A DNA stretch of 64,000 nucleotides from Polyangiaceae bacterium (GCA_020633235.1 JACKEA010000004.1:248001-312000), one strand, 5' to 3'; shown: positions 9,455-18,015, counted from the stretch's first letter. Notes: generated by a model not told the origin, from the letters alone. Program-made: numbers and translations.

Positions 9455-10080
9455 GCATCCGCATCGTGCTCGTCGGACCGCCGGCGAGCGGCAAGGGTAC
9501 CCAGGCGAACGTCCTGTCCGAGGGCTACGCCGTTCCCAAAATCTCCACCGGGGACATGCTCCGTGAGGCCAAGGCCGCGGGAACCGCGCTGGGTAAAGAG
9601 GCCGAGAAGTTCATGACCGCCGGCAAGCTGGTGCCGGACGAGGTGGTGATTGGCCTGGTGGACGAGCGCCTGAACGCCGCCGACGCCGAAAATGGCTTTA
9701 TTCTCGACGGTTTCCCCCGCACCACCGCCCAGGCCGAGGCGCTCGAGGGTTTGTTGGCTCGCCGCGGAACCCCCCTGAACGCCGCCATCCAGATCGACGT
9801 CGCGAAGGACCTGCTCGTGGAGCGGGCCACCCTCCGCCGCATCGATAAACGGACTGGACAAATCTACCATCTGAAGTACTCTCCGCCCCCCCCGGACGCC
9901 GACCTCGAACAGCGAGCCGACGACCGGGAAGAGACGGTGCGGCGTCGTCTCGACGAGTACGACGCAATGACGGCGGCGCTGCTGCCGTTCTACGAGCAGC
10001 GAGGGCTGCTCAGGCGAGTCGACGGCGTCGGCTCCCCGGAGGAGGTCACCGCCCGAATCAAGCAACAGCTCGGGAAGTGA
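9451..10080 (+). CDS. adk: Adenylate kinase
   Basis: Catalyses ATP + AMP = 2 ADP. The 209-residue protein has the P-loop GPPASGKGTQ, the AMP-binding ISTGDMLR, and GFILDGFPRT. The LID (about residues 125-165) reads IDKRTGQIYHLKYSPPPPD and lacks the four zinc cysteines; it resembles the zinc-free long-type LID. A 22-nt stretch at 9750-9771, coding around residues 100-107, matches the dispersed repeat of this window. map, often found next to adk, is absent. Confidence 0.95.
9750..9771 (+). repeat. Dispersed-repeat arm match inside adk (copy B)
   Basis: This 22-nt match to the dispersed-repeat arm (TTTGTTGG..CGCCGCGGAACC) lies in frame within adk. Related adenylate kinases have a similar helix and loop here, with no obvious insertion, so the match may be chance or conversion rather than a mobile copy. 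Confidence 0.4.
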
Positions 10081-10087
10081 CCAGAGA

Positions 10088-10306
10088 TTGGAATCAAGGA
10101 GAAGCGGAACGACCCAGACTGGTTTGATCGAGGAGGTGTTACCCAATCAGATGTATCGGGTACGCCTCGACGACGGCAAGACGGTGCGAGCAGGAGTCTC
10201 GCCCAGCCTCCGCCACTCGGTAGTGAGGTTGATCGCCGGAAGCCGAGTCGCCGTGAAGCTCACGAGCCACGATCCAAACCGAGGTCAGATCGTCAAGCAG
10301 ATGTAA
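10088..10306 (+). CDS. infA: Translation initiation factor IF-1, divergent
   Basis: IF-1 occupies the ribosomal A site during initiation. The OB-fold signature is visible (LPNQMYRVRLDDGKTV, then RLIAGSRVAVKL and DPNRGQI). The start is unclear. TTG at 10088 gives 72 residues, the normal length, but has no good ribosome-binding site. AAGGAG lies downstream at about 10096-10101 and points to an ACG at 10109, which would give about 65 residues. The central segment differs noticeably from the typical SGKMRKN version. Position between adk and rpmJ supports the identification. Confidence 0.85.
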   Translation: MESRRSGTTQTGLIEEVLPNQMYRVRLDDGKTVRAGVSPSLRHSVVRLIAGSRVAVKLTSHDPNRGQIVKQM

Positions 10307-10329
10307 GCCGCACGTCGAAGGATTTGGTC

Positions 10330-10443
10330 ATGAAGGTTCGTCCCAGCGTCAAAAAGATTTGTGACAAGTGCAAGGTCATCAAGCGCAAAGGCGTCGTGCG
10401 CGTGATCTGCGACAACCCGCGCCATAAGCAGCGTCAGGGCTGA
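10330..10443 (+). CDS. rpmJ: 50S ribosomal protein L36
   Basis: A 37-residue protein starting MKVRPSVKKICDKCKVIKRK, with C, C, C and H zinc ligands (CDKC, then C and H in CDNPRHKQRQG). It is the canonical zinc-binding form. It sits between infA and rpsM as usual. Confidence 0.95.
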   Translation: MKVRPSVKKICDKCKVIKRKGVVRVICDNPRHKQRQG

Positions 10444-10462
10444 TCGAAACGGAGCTCAGAGA

Positions 10463-10825
10463 ATGGCACGCATCGCAGGAGTGGATCTCCCCCGTCGCAA
10501 GCAGCTCGTCTACGCGCTGCCTTACATCTACGGAATCGGCGACAAGACCTCGCGAGACATCTGCGCGAAGGCCGGCATCCCCGAGAACAAGCGCGTCGAG
10601 GAGCTGACGGACGCGGAGGTCAAGGCCATCCGCGACACCATCGAGGCGAACGTCAAGGTGGAGGGCGATCTGCGTCGCGAGATCCAACAGAACATCAAGC
10701 GTCTGATGGACCTCGGTTGCTACCGCGGCCTCCGTCACCGCAAGGGCCTGCCGGTCAACGGGCAGCGCACCCACACCAACGCCCGCACCCGCAAGGGCCC
10801 GCGCAAGGGCGCGGCTCGTCGCTGA
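10463..10825 (+). CDS. rpsM: 30S ribosomal protein S13
   Basis: S13 is in the head of the small subunit and contacts the P-site tRNA and L5. The 120-residue protein has MARIAGVDLPRRKQLVYAL, the GIGDKTSRDICAKAGI helix-hairpin-helix-like segment, and the basic tail with GQRTHTNARTRKGPRK. rpsK follows after 10 bp. Confidence 0.97.
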   Translation: MARIAGVDLPRRKQLVYALPYIYGIGDKTSRDICAKAGIPENKRVEELTDAEVKAIRDTIEANVKVEGDLRREIQQNIKRLMDLGCYRGLRHRKGLPVNGQRTHTNARTRKGPRKGAARR

Positions 10826-10835
10826 GGACTGAACG

Positions 10836-11228
10836 ATGGCGAATCCCAAGAAGCGCACTCAGAAGAAGGTCGTCAAAAAGAACATTGCGACCGGCATCGC
10901 GCACATCCGCTCGACCTTCAACAACACCATCGTGACCATCACCGACATCAACGGAAACGTGGTGTCGTGGGCCAGCGCTGGCTCGCGTGGCTTCAAGGGC
11001 TCGCGCAAGAGCACGCCGTTCGCGGCGCAGCTGGCAGCAGAAGAGGCGGCACGTCGCGCTCAGGAGCACGGTATGCGCTCCGTCGCCGTGTTCGTGAAGG
11101 GCCCCGGCGCGGGCCGTGAGAGCGCGCTGCGCGCATTCCAGCAGACCGGCTTCAAGGTCACCCTCATCCGGGACGTGACCCCGGTCCCGCACAACGGCTG
11201 CCGTCCGCCCAAGCGGCGTCGCGTCTAA
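10836..11228 (+). CDS. rpsK: 30S ribosomal protein S11
   Basis: S11 is on the platform of the small subunit. The 130-residue protein contains STFNNTIVTITDINGNVVSW, SRGFKGSRKSTPFAAQ and the C-terminal DVTPVPHNGCRPPKRRR, all diagnostic. Length is normal. Confidence 0.97.
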   Translation: MANPKKRTQKKVVKKNIATGIAHIRSTFNNTIVTITDINGNVVSWASAGSRGFKGSRKSTPFAAQLAAEEAARRAQEHGMRSVAVFVKGPGAGRESALRAFQQTGFKVTLIRDVTPVPHNGCRPPKRRRV

Positions 11229-11248
11229 TCTGAAGGAACGGATCGAAA

Positions 11249-11878
11249 ATGGCTCGGTATCTCGGACCCGTCTGCAAGCTCTGTCGCCGTGAAGGCATGA
11301 AGCTCTACCTGAAGGGAGAGCGCTGCTACACGGAGAAGTGCGCCGTCGTGCGCCGGCCCTATCCCCCGGGGCAGCATGGTCAGGGTCGCATCAAGCTCAG
11401 CGAGTACGGCCTGCGTCTGCGTGAGAAGCAGAAGATGCGCCGCATCTACGGTCTCCTCGAGAAGCAGTTCTCCGGGTACTACGCCCAGGCCTCCGGCATG
11501 AAGGGCCGGACCGGTGAAGAGATGCTCGGTCTCATCGAGCGTCGCTTGGACAACGTGGTTCACCGCATGGGCTTTGCCTCCAGCCGCCCGCAGGCGCGGC
11601 AGCTGGTGCGCCACAACCACATCCTGGTCAACGGCAAGCGGGTCAACATTCCGAGCTTCGTCGTGAAGCCGAACGACAAGATCGAGATCCGAGAGAAGAG
11701 CAAGAAGATCGCCTTCGTGGCGGCTGCCTTGGCCGCCTCGGACAATCGTCAGCAGTCGAGCTGGCTCGATGTCGACAAGGATTCGATGAGCGGCGTGTTC
11801 AAGGGCATGCCGGTGCGTGACGAGCTCAACGAGCCCATGGTTCGTGAGCAGTACGTCGTGGAGTACTACTCGCGGTAA
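11249..11878 (+). CDS. rpsD: 30S ribosomal protein S4
   Basis: S4 nucleates small-subunit assembly; in enterobacteria it also represses the alpha operon. The 209-residue protein has an N-terminal zinc knuckle with four Cys (VCKLCRR, then C and C in ERCYTEKCAV) and a C-terminal S4 RNA-binding domain (ERRLDNVVHRMGFASS). rpoA follows after a 104-bp spacer, the longest gap inside the cluster's 3' part, which might contain an internal promoter or control site. Confidence 0.97.
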   Translation: MARYLGPVCKLCRREGMKLYLKGERCYTEKCAVVRRPYPPGQHGQGRIKLSEYGLRLREKQKMRRIYGLLEKQFSGYYAQASGMKGRTGEEMLGLIERRLDNVVHRMGFASSRPQARQLVRHNHILVNGKRVNIPSFVVKPNDKIEIREKSKKIAFVAAALAASDNRQQSSWLDVDKDSMSGVFKGMPVRDELNEPMVREQYVVEYYSR

Positions 11879-11982
11879 TCCGCCGCGAAGCATGACGCGG
11901 GCAGGCCGCGGGACGCATCGGTGGAGCGGGTTCCCCGAGCGTCCGGGACGGTCGCGCGAACCCCAAACGAGAGGAACATCGC

Positions 11983-13008
11983 ATGGTCAGTCAAATGATG
12001 AGCCGCAACTGGCGGGACCTGATCCGCCCCAAGGCGATCCACCTGGAGCAGGAGTCCGGCACGGACTTTTACGGCAAGTTCACCTGCGAGCCTCTCGAGC
12101 GCGGCTTCGGCATCACCATCGGCAACTCCCTGCGTCGCGTGCTGCTCGCATCGCTGCAGGGCGCCGCCATCACGGCAGTCCGCGTGGAAGGAGCTCTCCA
12201 CGAGTTCACCACCATCCCCGACGTCCTCGAGGACGTCACGGACATCATCCTCAACCTCAAAGAGGTGGTGTTCAAGGCGGAGACGCCCAAGACCTACACG
12301 GTGCGCCTCGAGAAAGAGGGCCCGGGCCTCATCACCGCTGGTGACATCAAGATGGTGGACGGCCTCGCGGTGCTCAACCCCGATCACGCAGTGGCCACGC
12401 TGGACAAGAAGGGTCCGCTCAGCATGGAGCTGACGGTGAACGTGGGCCGCGGCTACGTTCCCGCGGAGCGCAACAAGAGCCCGACAATGCCGATCGGCAC
12501 GATCCCGATCGACGCGCTGTTCTCGCCCATCCGCAAGGTGAACTACACCGTGCAGAATGCGCGCGTTGGCCAGCAGACGGACTACGACAAGCTGGTGCTC
12601 GAGGTGTGGACCAACGGCGCCGTGAAGCCCGCGGATGCCGTGGCCTTCGCCGCCAAGATCCTCAAGGAGCAGCTCGCGATCTGGATCAACTTCGAGGAGA
12701 CCGAGGAGACGACCTACATCGCTCCCGGCACCGAAGAAGAGCCCCTCAACGAGAACCTGTTCCGCTCCGTCGACGAACTGGAGCTCAGCGTGCGTTCCGC
12801 GAACTGCCTGCAGAACGCGAACATCACGCTCATCGGCGAGCTGGTGCAGAAGACCGAGCAGGACATGCTCAAGACCAAGAACTTTGGCCGCAAGTCGCTC
12901 AAGGAGATCAAGGAGATCCTGGCGACCATGGGACTTCAGCTCGGCATGAAGTTCGACAGCTGGCCGCAGATGGTCGAGCGCTGGAAGCAGCAGCAGGCCC
13001 AGGCCTGA
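11983..13008 (+). CDS. rpoA: RNA polymerase subunit alpha
   Basis: Alpha dimerises to nucleate RNA polymerase assembly; its C-terminal domain binds UP elements and activators. The 341-residue protein has the N-terminal domain (EPLERGFGITIGNSLRRVLL) and the CTD at about residues 255-320 (LELSVRSANCLQNANI, FGRKSLKEIKE). The start at 11983 follows GAGGAA. Length is normal. Confidence 0.97.
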   Translation: MVSQMMSRNWRDLIRPKAIHLEQESGTDFYGKFTCEPLERGFGITIGNSLRRVLLASLQGAAITAVRVEGALHEFTTIPDVLEDVTDIILNLKEVVFKAETPKTYTVRLEKEGPGLITAGDIKMVDGLAVLNPDHAVATLDKKGPLSMELTVNVGRGYVPAERNKSPTMPIGTIPIDALFSPIRKVNYTVQNARVGQQTDYDKLVLEVWTNGAVKPADAVAFAAKILKEQLAIWINFEETEETTYIAPGTEEEPLNENLFRSVDELELSVRSANCLQNANITLIGELVQKTEQDMLKTKNFGRKSLKEIKEILATMGLQLGMKFDSWPQMVERWKQQQAQA

Positions 13009-13030
13009 GCCGTTACTAGGAGCCAAGAAG

Positions 13031-13543
13031 ATGCGTCACCGTAAAGCCGGCCGTCAGTTCGGCCGTAACACCAGCCACCGGCGCGCCATGCTGCGGGCGC
13101 TCACGGCAAACCTCGTCGCTCACGAGCGCATCGAGACCACGGACGCCAAGGCCAAGGAGCTCAAGCGGGTGGCGGAGCGCATGATCACCCGGGCACGTCG
13201 CTTGGGCGCCATCGCCTACACGCCGAACGAGGAGCTCAGCGTCGCGGATCGCGCGCGTCGGCAGGCTGCCGTTCAGCAGGTGTCGCGCTTCGTTCGTCGC
13301 TTCGGTGTGATCCAGCGAGACGGCGAAGAGAAGAAGATCGACCTGGTGGAGAAGGTGTTCGTGGAGCTGGCCAAGCGCTACGCGACGCGGCCGGGCGGCT
13401 ACACGCGCATCATCAAGCTCGGTCATCGCCGCGGAGACAATGCTCCCATGGCGGTGGTGGAGCTGGTGGAGGCGAACGCCGCGCCGGAGCCCGCCAAGAA
13501 GAAGGCCGAGAAGAAGGCCGAAGCAAAGAGCGAAGAAGCCTGA
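13031..13543 (+). CDS. rplQ: 50S ribosomal protein L17 with basic/acidic tail
   Basis: L17 lies near the exit tunnel. The N-terminal MRHRKAGRQFGRNTSHRRAM and the TRARRLG and GGYTRIIKLGHRRGDNAPM segments are diagnostic. At 170 residues it is longer than the common 120-130 because of a C-terminal Lys/Glu/Ala-rich tail (about 25 residues), seen in several other phyla. It ends the operon, followed by a terminator. Confidence 0.97.
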   Translation: MRHRKAGRQFGRNTSHRRAMLRALTANLVAHERIETTDAKAKELKRVAERMITRARRLGAIAYTPNEELSVADRARRQAAVQQVSRFVRRFGVIQRDGEEKKIDLVEKVFVELAKRYATRPGGYTRIIKLGHRRGDNAPMAVVELVEANAAPEPAKKKAEKKAEAKSEEA

Positions 13544-13563
13544 GCTTCCGCGCTTGTGCGTTC

Positions 13564-13604
13564 GCGGCGTGATGGGCAGTGCCCGTCACGCCGCTGCGCT
13601 TTTG
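13564..13604 (+). terminator. Terminator of the ribosomal/rpoA operon
   Basis: GCGGCGTGA (13564-13572) pairs with TCACGCCGC (13586-13594); the intervening GGGCAGTGCCC can extend the helix. The hairpin is followed by TGCGCTTTTG. It lies 21 bp after the rplQ stop and also faces the end of the converging minus-strand gene. Confidence 0.85.
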
Positions 13605-13606
13605 TG

Positions 13607-14278
13607 TCACTCCCAGCCCTCGTCCACGTCGTCGCGGGGAGCCCCGGGCTCGGCGGGGGACTTCACCTGAGGGAGCTTCTGCGTCGGGGAAGCGGGCGGA
13701 GGAGGACCATCCGGGCGGTAGGCTTCCTTCGGCACGCGGACGGCGCTGAGCTTGAGGGTGGGCTTGCGATGAATGGGGTCGGGAGCAGGGGGCTCCGACA
13801 TCCGCAGACTCTCCGGGGGGCGGTCGAAGGTGTGGAGCTGGAGCTCGACGCCCGGTTCGTCGTGGGCCAGCTCCAGCGGCCCCAGACTGCCGCCGTTCTT
13901 GGCGACCCACGCCACGAACTCGTCCAGCGGAACGGACACCGGGAGCGGTTGGATGATCCGGGTGTAGCTGAGGCCGTCGAAGGTGAGCACGTCGATCTCG
14001 CTGAACTCGCCGAAGCCGCGCACCACCACCGAGAGCTCCCCCTCTATCCAGGTGGAGCTCGCCATCCGCCCGAGCACGTCCAGGATCCGCGCCGCGTCGT
14101 CGTGAGGCCGAGCCACCTCCGCCATGCGCTCGAGCAGGGCAAAGGCCCGCTCCCGGGGCGGCGTGTCGGACAGCGACTGCACCGGGGCGAAGGCGGACTC
14201 GATCAGCTCGTCCGTCACGTCCTGACAGCTGGTGAACCACAGGTCGACCACGGCAGGCTTCAGCCTGTGGCGGCGCAC
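13607..14278 (-). CDS. Hypothetical protein of an envelope operon
   Basis: A predicted soluble protein of about 223 residues. GTG at 14278 is chosen because it lies just past the upstream gene's stop (14287); the frame stays open much further upstream, but that part overlaps other genes. The first 130 residues look globular (DLWFTSCQDVTDELIESAF and later GFGEFSEIDVLTFDGLSYTR). The last 60 are Pro-rich and probably disordered. I recognise no family. It is the last of a tightly packed minus-strand set with a small membrane protein and an SUMF1-type lipoprotein. Confidence 0.6.
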   Translation of the reverse strand: MRRHRLKPAVVDLWFTSCQDVTDELIESAFAPVQSLSDTPPRERAFALLERMAEVARPHDDAARILDVLGRMASSTWIEGELSVVVRGFGEFSEIDVLTFDGLSYTRIIQPLPVSVPLDEFVAWVAKNGGSLGPLELAHDEPGVELQLHTFDRPPESLRMSEPPAPDPIHRKPTLKLSAVRVPKEAYRPDGPPPPASPTQKLPQVKSPAEPGAPRDDVDEGWE

Positions 14279-14286
14279 GGCTGCCG

Positions 14287-14652
14287 TCAACGGCGATGCA
14301 AATGCGGCCCTGACGCTTGGCGGCGTCGCTCCAGCAAAAGCAACGTCAGGGTCGCGGGCATCAACAGCACGATGGCCAGGGAAGTGACGTCCACCCGGCC
14401 GTGGTCCCGCCACGCTGCGAGGGCCGCGCCGCCGTGACTCCAGAGCTGCTGCGCCGTGAGCAGGGCGAAGGGCACGAAGAGCCAACGCGGGCGAACCCAG
14501 AGCCCGACCGCGACGAGGGCGTTCACCAGGACGAAGAGCGCGTGCCGCGCTGAGGACGAGCCGTCGTGGGCGACGGGCGCGATCGCACGAAAGGCGTGAA
14601 ACGCTGCAGCCGCCGCGAAGGCCAGAGCGACCGCGCGGAAGTACCGATTCAC
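14287..14652 (-). CDS. Small integral membrane protein
   Basis: A 121-residue protein with four likely transmembrane helices (around residues 5-22, 38-53, 55-72 and 88-108) and a basic, His-containing C-terminus. Its GTG start overlaps the stop of the upstream lipoprotein gene (GTGA), which points to translational coupling. No family recognised; the pattern resembles small DoxX- or DUF-type membrane proteins, but this is not a firm match. Confidence 0.65.
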   Translation of the reverse strand: MNRYFRAVALAFAAAAAFHAFRAIAPVAHDGSSSARHALFVLVNALVAVGLWVRPRWLFVPFALLTAQQLWSHGGAALAAWRDHGRVDVTSLAIVLLMPATLTLLLLERRRQASGPHLHRR

Positions 14653-15599
14653 TCCGGAGTGGCGTCCTTGCAGCAGCGGAAGCCGACCTCGTAGCCCAGA
14701 TACGTCTCGTCGTGGGCCGTGGTGATGGCGCGGCAGCGATTGCGGACCGGTCCCCACCATCCGCCCTTGATCGCCGCACGGTGAGGCGGCTGCTTCCAGG
14801 GTTCGCTCACCCACTCGTTGGCGTTGCCGTTCAGATCGTAGATGCCGAAGGGCGAGACGCACTCCTTGTTCTCGCCGATGGGGCGGCGACCGTCGATGCG
14901 CTTCATCTCCGCGGCGCAGGACGCATTGGCCTGGCAGCGCGGTTGGGGCAGCATGTGCTGCTTGGGCGTGAGATAGGGCTTGTCGATGTTGCACTTCGTG
15001 GCATCGCGTTCGAAGCCGATGGCGTAGGGCCGCATCTCCTCACCCTCGCAAGCAAAGGTGAACTCGCTTTCGGTGCACAGGCGCTTGTCCTGGGCCTGGC
15101 ACAGCCGCTGGGCATCGGACCAGCTCACCAGGGTCATGGGCAGCTCCCCCTCTTTGTTGGGGTACTCGTAGCGGTCCATGCAGTAGCGCATCTGGCGCGG
15201 CTCCGGCGACTTCGACACGCAACGCGTGGGCTTTTCGAACTTCAGGCATCGGTTCTTGTCCGGGCCGTGCTTCTCGTCCTGCGCGTACTCGAGACAGCGC
15301 TCTTCCACCGCCCGGCAGTAGTCCCCACTCACCAACGCCATGTCCTCGGGGCACGCGGGCTCCGCCGCAGGCGCCGTGTCGGGCTTGGGCTTCTTGATCA
15401 CCGCGGCCTGGGGGCCAGGGCGGCCCTGCCGCCGCTTGTGATGGTGGTGCTTCTTGGGCGCGACCTGCGCGACGGGTGCCGCTGTCTTCGCCGAGCTCGC
15501 GGTCGCTGCTTCCGGCGCCGGCGGCGGCGAACCCTGACTGCAGCCCTGAGCCAGCACTACCGCCGAGCTCACGAGGCCCACGATGGTGACGGATCGCAT
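14649..15599 (-). CDS. SUMF1/formylglycine-generating-enzyme-fold lipoprotein
   Basis: The 316-residue protein begins with a signal peptide whose lipobox is AQGC, followed by a His/Lys-rich low-complexity spacer (KKHHHHKRRQ). From about residue 95 it matches the sulfatase-modifying-factor fold: MALVSGDYC, MDRYEYPNKEGELPMTLVSW, RLCTESEFTFACEG, GIYDLNGNANEWVSEPW and IKGGWWGPVRNRCR. Many Cys residues suggest disulfides. In myxobacteria such domains are often non-enzymatic surface or kinase-associated modules; I do not claim sulfatase activation here. It lies 47 bp after the HEAT/TPR-like gene. Confidence 0.8.
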   Translation of the reverse strand: MRSVTIVGLVSSAVVLAQGCSQGSPPPAPEAATASSAKTAAPVAQVAPKKHHHHKRRQGRPGPQAAVIKKPKPDTAPAAEPACPEDMALVSGDYCRAVEERCLEYAQDEKHGPDKNRCLKFEKPTRCVSKSPEPRQMRYCMDRYEYPNKEGELPMTLVSWSDAQRLCQAQDKRLCTESEFTFACEGEEMRPYAIGFERDATKCNIDKPYLTPKQHMLPQPRCQANASCAAEMKRIDGRRPIGENKECVSPFGIYDLNGNANEWVSEPWKQPPHRAAIKGGWWGPVRNRCRAITTAHDETYLGYEVGFRCCKDATPE

Positions 15600-15646
15600 G
15601 GTGGCCGACCCTACACAGCCACCCGGATCCGGCCGAGTTTTCGGCG

Positions 15647-17740
15647 TCAGTCGCCCTTGCCCCGAGAACCGTCCAGCGCGTCCCCGTCCGCCGCGTCCGG
15701 TTCCGTCGCCGCTCGCGTCTCCGCCTTCCCGGAGCGTTCCCCGTCCGCGTTCGCTTCCCCCGCTGCTGCCGTCTCCGCCGTCGCGTCCCCGGAGCGCTCC
15801 TCCGCGCCCGAGGCGCGGCTCTTTCCAGCTTCCGCGCCCTCGACGTCCTCTGCCCGGCCCGCGCGCTCCTCGACGCCCCCAGCGCCCCCCGTGCCCGCGT
15901 CCGATTCCGCCACCGCGTCCGGTTCCGCCACCGCGTCCATCCCCACCGCGTCCGTCCCCACCGCGTCCGTCCCCACCGCGTCCGCATCCGGTTCCGCCAC
16001 CGCGTCCGGTTCCGCCACCGCGTCCGGTTCCGCCACCGCGTCCGGTTCCGCCACCGCGTCCGGTTCCGCCACCGCGTCCGGTTCCGCCACCGCGTCCGGT
16101 TCCGCCACCGCGTCCGGTTCCGCCACCGCGTCCGGTTCCGCCACCGCGGTCGCCGCGTCTGTCCGCGCCTCTTCTTCGCTGTCTTGTCGGTCCGGCGCGG
16201 AACCTCCCGCCTCGCCCCGCTTGCCGCGTCGAAACAGCGCGATGAACGCGATGGCGAACAACGCGATGGCGCCGATCGCGCCGGCCGCCCCGTATCGGTT
16301 CATCTCGCTCTTCTTCGCGAGCTCGCCGCGCTCCATGCGGCCCAAGACGTCCCGCGCAAGCGTATTGTCGCCGTCCAAGTCGATCGCGCGGCGGACCAAC
16401 ACCTGATCGGCAACCCCCTTCTCCTGAAGCTTCATGGCTTCGAGGGTGAGGCTGAGGCTCTGGATGCGTTTGCGGAGCGCGTCGTCGTCGGTGATGCGGT
16501 CGGCGCGATGCAGCGCGTCCAAGGCCAGATCCGGCTGCTCTTCGGCGATCTTCTTGGCGTAGTCGAAGTAGCCCGGCGCCATCTTGGCGCGGTGCTCGAA
16601 CATGGGGCTGCGCGCCAGCACCTTGTCGAAGGCGGCACGCGCGGCTTCGAGTTGCCCGTTCTCGTGAGCGGAGAGGCCCTCGTCGTACAGCTTGTACACC
16701 TGCGCCAGGCGCATGCGATCGAACTCGCCGAAGAGCTCGCGCGCGGTCCGCTCCCAGGTCCACTCCCGGGGCGGCTTCTTGCCGATGATGTTCTCGTAGG
16801 TGTCCCGGAGCTGCCAGGCGCCGACCTCGCCCATCAGCGCCACCGATTGCCGCGCGGCCTCCCGGACCTGAGAGCGCTCGCTGTTGGCGAAGGAGATCAC
16901 GATGCGGGCGGCGTCGGGATCGCGAACGCGACCGTAGGCGCGCAGCACGTCCGCCAGGACCTGCTGATCCTCCGTCTGCACCGTCTCGCTCGGAATCGCC
17001 TTGCCCAACATGTCGAGCTGGCGATCGGCCCAGCGAGCGATCTTCTCCGCCGGGTGACGGTGGGTCTCCACCAAGGCGGCCACGGCCTTGTCCCCCAGCT
17101 TTTCCAGCCCAAGCTGGGTGTCCACGCGCAAGAACTCGCCGAAGCGCACGTACACGTCGATCAACACACGCACGGCCTGCACGCTGCCGATCTGCACCAG
17201 CATCCGGCTCATCGCGATCACGGCGACGAGGTCCTTCCAGGCCTTGTCGTCGGGGTGAGCGTACTTCACGAGCATGTCGAGGTAGTCCGGCGTCTTCACC
17301 CGCCCGCGCTTGCCCTCCGCCTTCATTTGCTCGCGCACGTCGCTGCGAGCTTTCTTGCGGATGGACTGCAGCGTCTTCTTCATCGCGTCGCGGTCGGCCT
17401 TGTCCGCTATCGCGTTCAGGCGCTGGTTGATGGCCGGCACCATCTTGCGCGGAACTTCCAGGATCTCCCGCACCGCGGTCTCCCGGGTGTGGGGATCTTT
17501 GGAGCGGAAGTGCCCGAGCAACAGGTCGAGGTCGTCGAGCTCCCCTTGCTTGGGTTGGGGCAGCTCGAGCTTGGGCACCTCGGGCAGCGGCGGCAGCTCG
17601 TGCTGGCGCTTGGGGGGCTCGCTACCGGCGTCGTCGTCCGCTCGGGCCAAAGAGGGCGCGAGCATCAGCGCACACACCAGACACAGCCAGGCCCAGAGCG
17701 GCCGGCCGAAAGTCTGCGGGGCTCGAGTGGACGTCCTCAA
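15647..17740 (-). CDS. HEAT/TPR-like membrane protein with AVAEPD tandem-repeat tail
   Basis: About 697 residues from TTG 17740, which overlaps the acylphosphatase stop; an upstream TTG at 17785 is an alternative. The N-terminus is a signal-like segment ending SLARA. The long helical middle (residues about 60-480) looks like HEAT repeats followed by TPR-like helices. One transmembrane helix (AGAIGAIALFAIAFIALF) precedes an acidic C-terminal tail that contains nine exact AVAEPD repeats and degenerate units. Probably a scaffold anchored in the inner membrane; function unknown. The tail's length is likely variable between strains because of the DNA repeat. Confidence 0.75.
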   Translation of the reverse strand: MRTSTRAPQTFGRPLWAWLCLVCALMLAPSLARADDDAGSEPPKRQHELPPLPEVPKLELPQPKQGELDDLDLLLGHFRSKDPHTRETAVREILEVPRKMVPAINQRLNAIADKADRDAMKKTLQSIRKKARSDVREQMKAEGKRGRVKTPDYLDMLVKYAHPDDKAWKDLVAVIAMSRMLVQIGSVQAVRVLIDVYVRFGEFLRVDTQLGLEKLGDKAVAALVETHRHPAEKIARWADRQLDMLGKAIPSETVQTEDQQVLADVLRAYGRVRDPDAARIVISFANSERSQVREAARQSVALMGEVGAWQLRDTYENIIGKKPPREWTWERTARELFGEFDRMRLAQVYKLYDEGLSAHENGQLEAARAAFDKVLARSPMFEHRAKMAPGYFDYAKKIAEEQPDLALDALHRADRITDDDALRKRIQSLSLTLEAMKLQEKGVADQVLVRRAIDLDGDNTLARDVLGRMERGELAKKSEMNRYGAAGAIGAIALFAIAFIALFRRGKRGEAGGSAPDRQDSEEEARTDAATAVAEPDAVAEPDAVAEPDAVAEPDAVAEPDAVAEPDAVAEPDAVAEPDAVAEPDADAVGTDAVGTDAVGMDAVAEPDAVAESDAGTGGAGGVEERAGRAEDVEGAEAGKSRASGAEERSGDATAETAAAGEANADGERSGKAETRAATEPDAADGDALDGSRGKGD
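15988..16149. repeat. 18-bp tandem repeat, nine units
   Basis: Nine near-perfect copies of TCCGGTTCCGCCACCGCG, with degenerate units extending left to about 15904. They encode AVAEPD repeats on the minus strand and AlaSer-type repeats on the other. Such an in-frame minisatellite should expand and contract without frameshifts. Confidence 0.95.
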
Positions 17741-18015
17741 TCGACTATTCGGAAGTCGGAGTACTCGCCGGTGTAGCTGCGCCAACGGGTTTCTACGCGG
17801 TCTACGCGGGCGGCGGTGGGGCCCTTCTGGGCCCAGCCGTACAGCTCGCGGATCGCCACCTCTTCGCCCTCCGCCAAGACCTCGACGGAGCCGTCACTCT
17901 TGTTCTTGACCCATCCGCTCAAACCGAGCCGGCGGGCTTCGCGCTGGGTCGACGCGCGGAAGTACACGCCCTGGACTCGGCCACGGACCATCAGGTGGAG
18001 CTGCTTGAGCGCCAT
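17737..18015 (-). CDS. Acylphosphatase
   Basis: Hydrolyses acyl phosphates such as 1,3-bisphosphoglycerate. The 92-residue protein has the signature VRGRVQGVYFRAST, with the catalytic Arg after VYF, and GWVKNKSDGSVEV with the catalytic Asn. Length is canonical. Its stop overlaps the start of the HEAT/TPR-like gene, but a functional link between the two is not evident. Confidence 0.93.
   Translation of the reverse strand: MALKQLHLMVRGRVQGVYFRASTQREARRLGLSGWVKNKSDGSVEVLAEGEEVAIRELYGWAQKGPTAARVDRVETRWRSYTGEYSDFRIVD

Noticed and set aside
14712..16406. A 564-codon plus-strand frame with long SATASG repeats
   Set aside because: It is the antisense reading of the AVAEPD repeat and of the SUMF1-type gene; no family or ribosome-binding site.
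16184..17776. A 530-codon plus-strand frame opposite the HEAT/TPR-like gene
   Set aside because: Complementary-strand shadow with His/Leu/Val bias and no domain; the minus-strand protein has a signal peptide and helical repeats.
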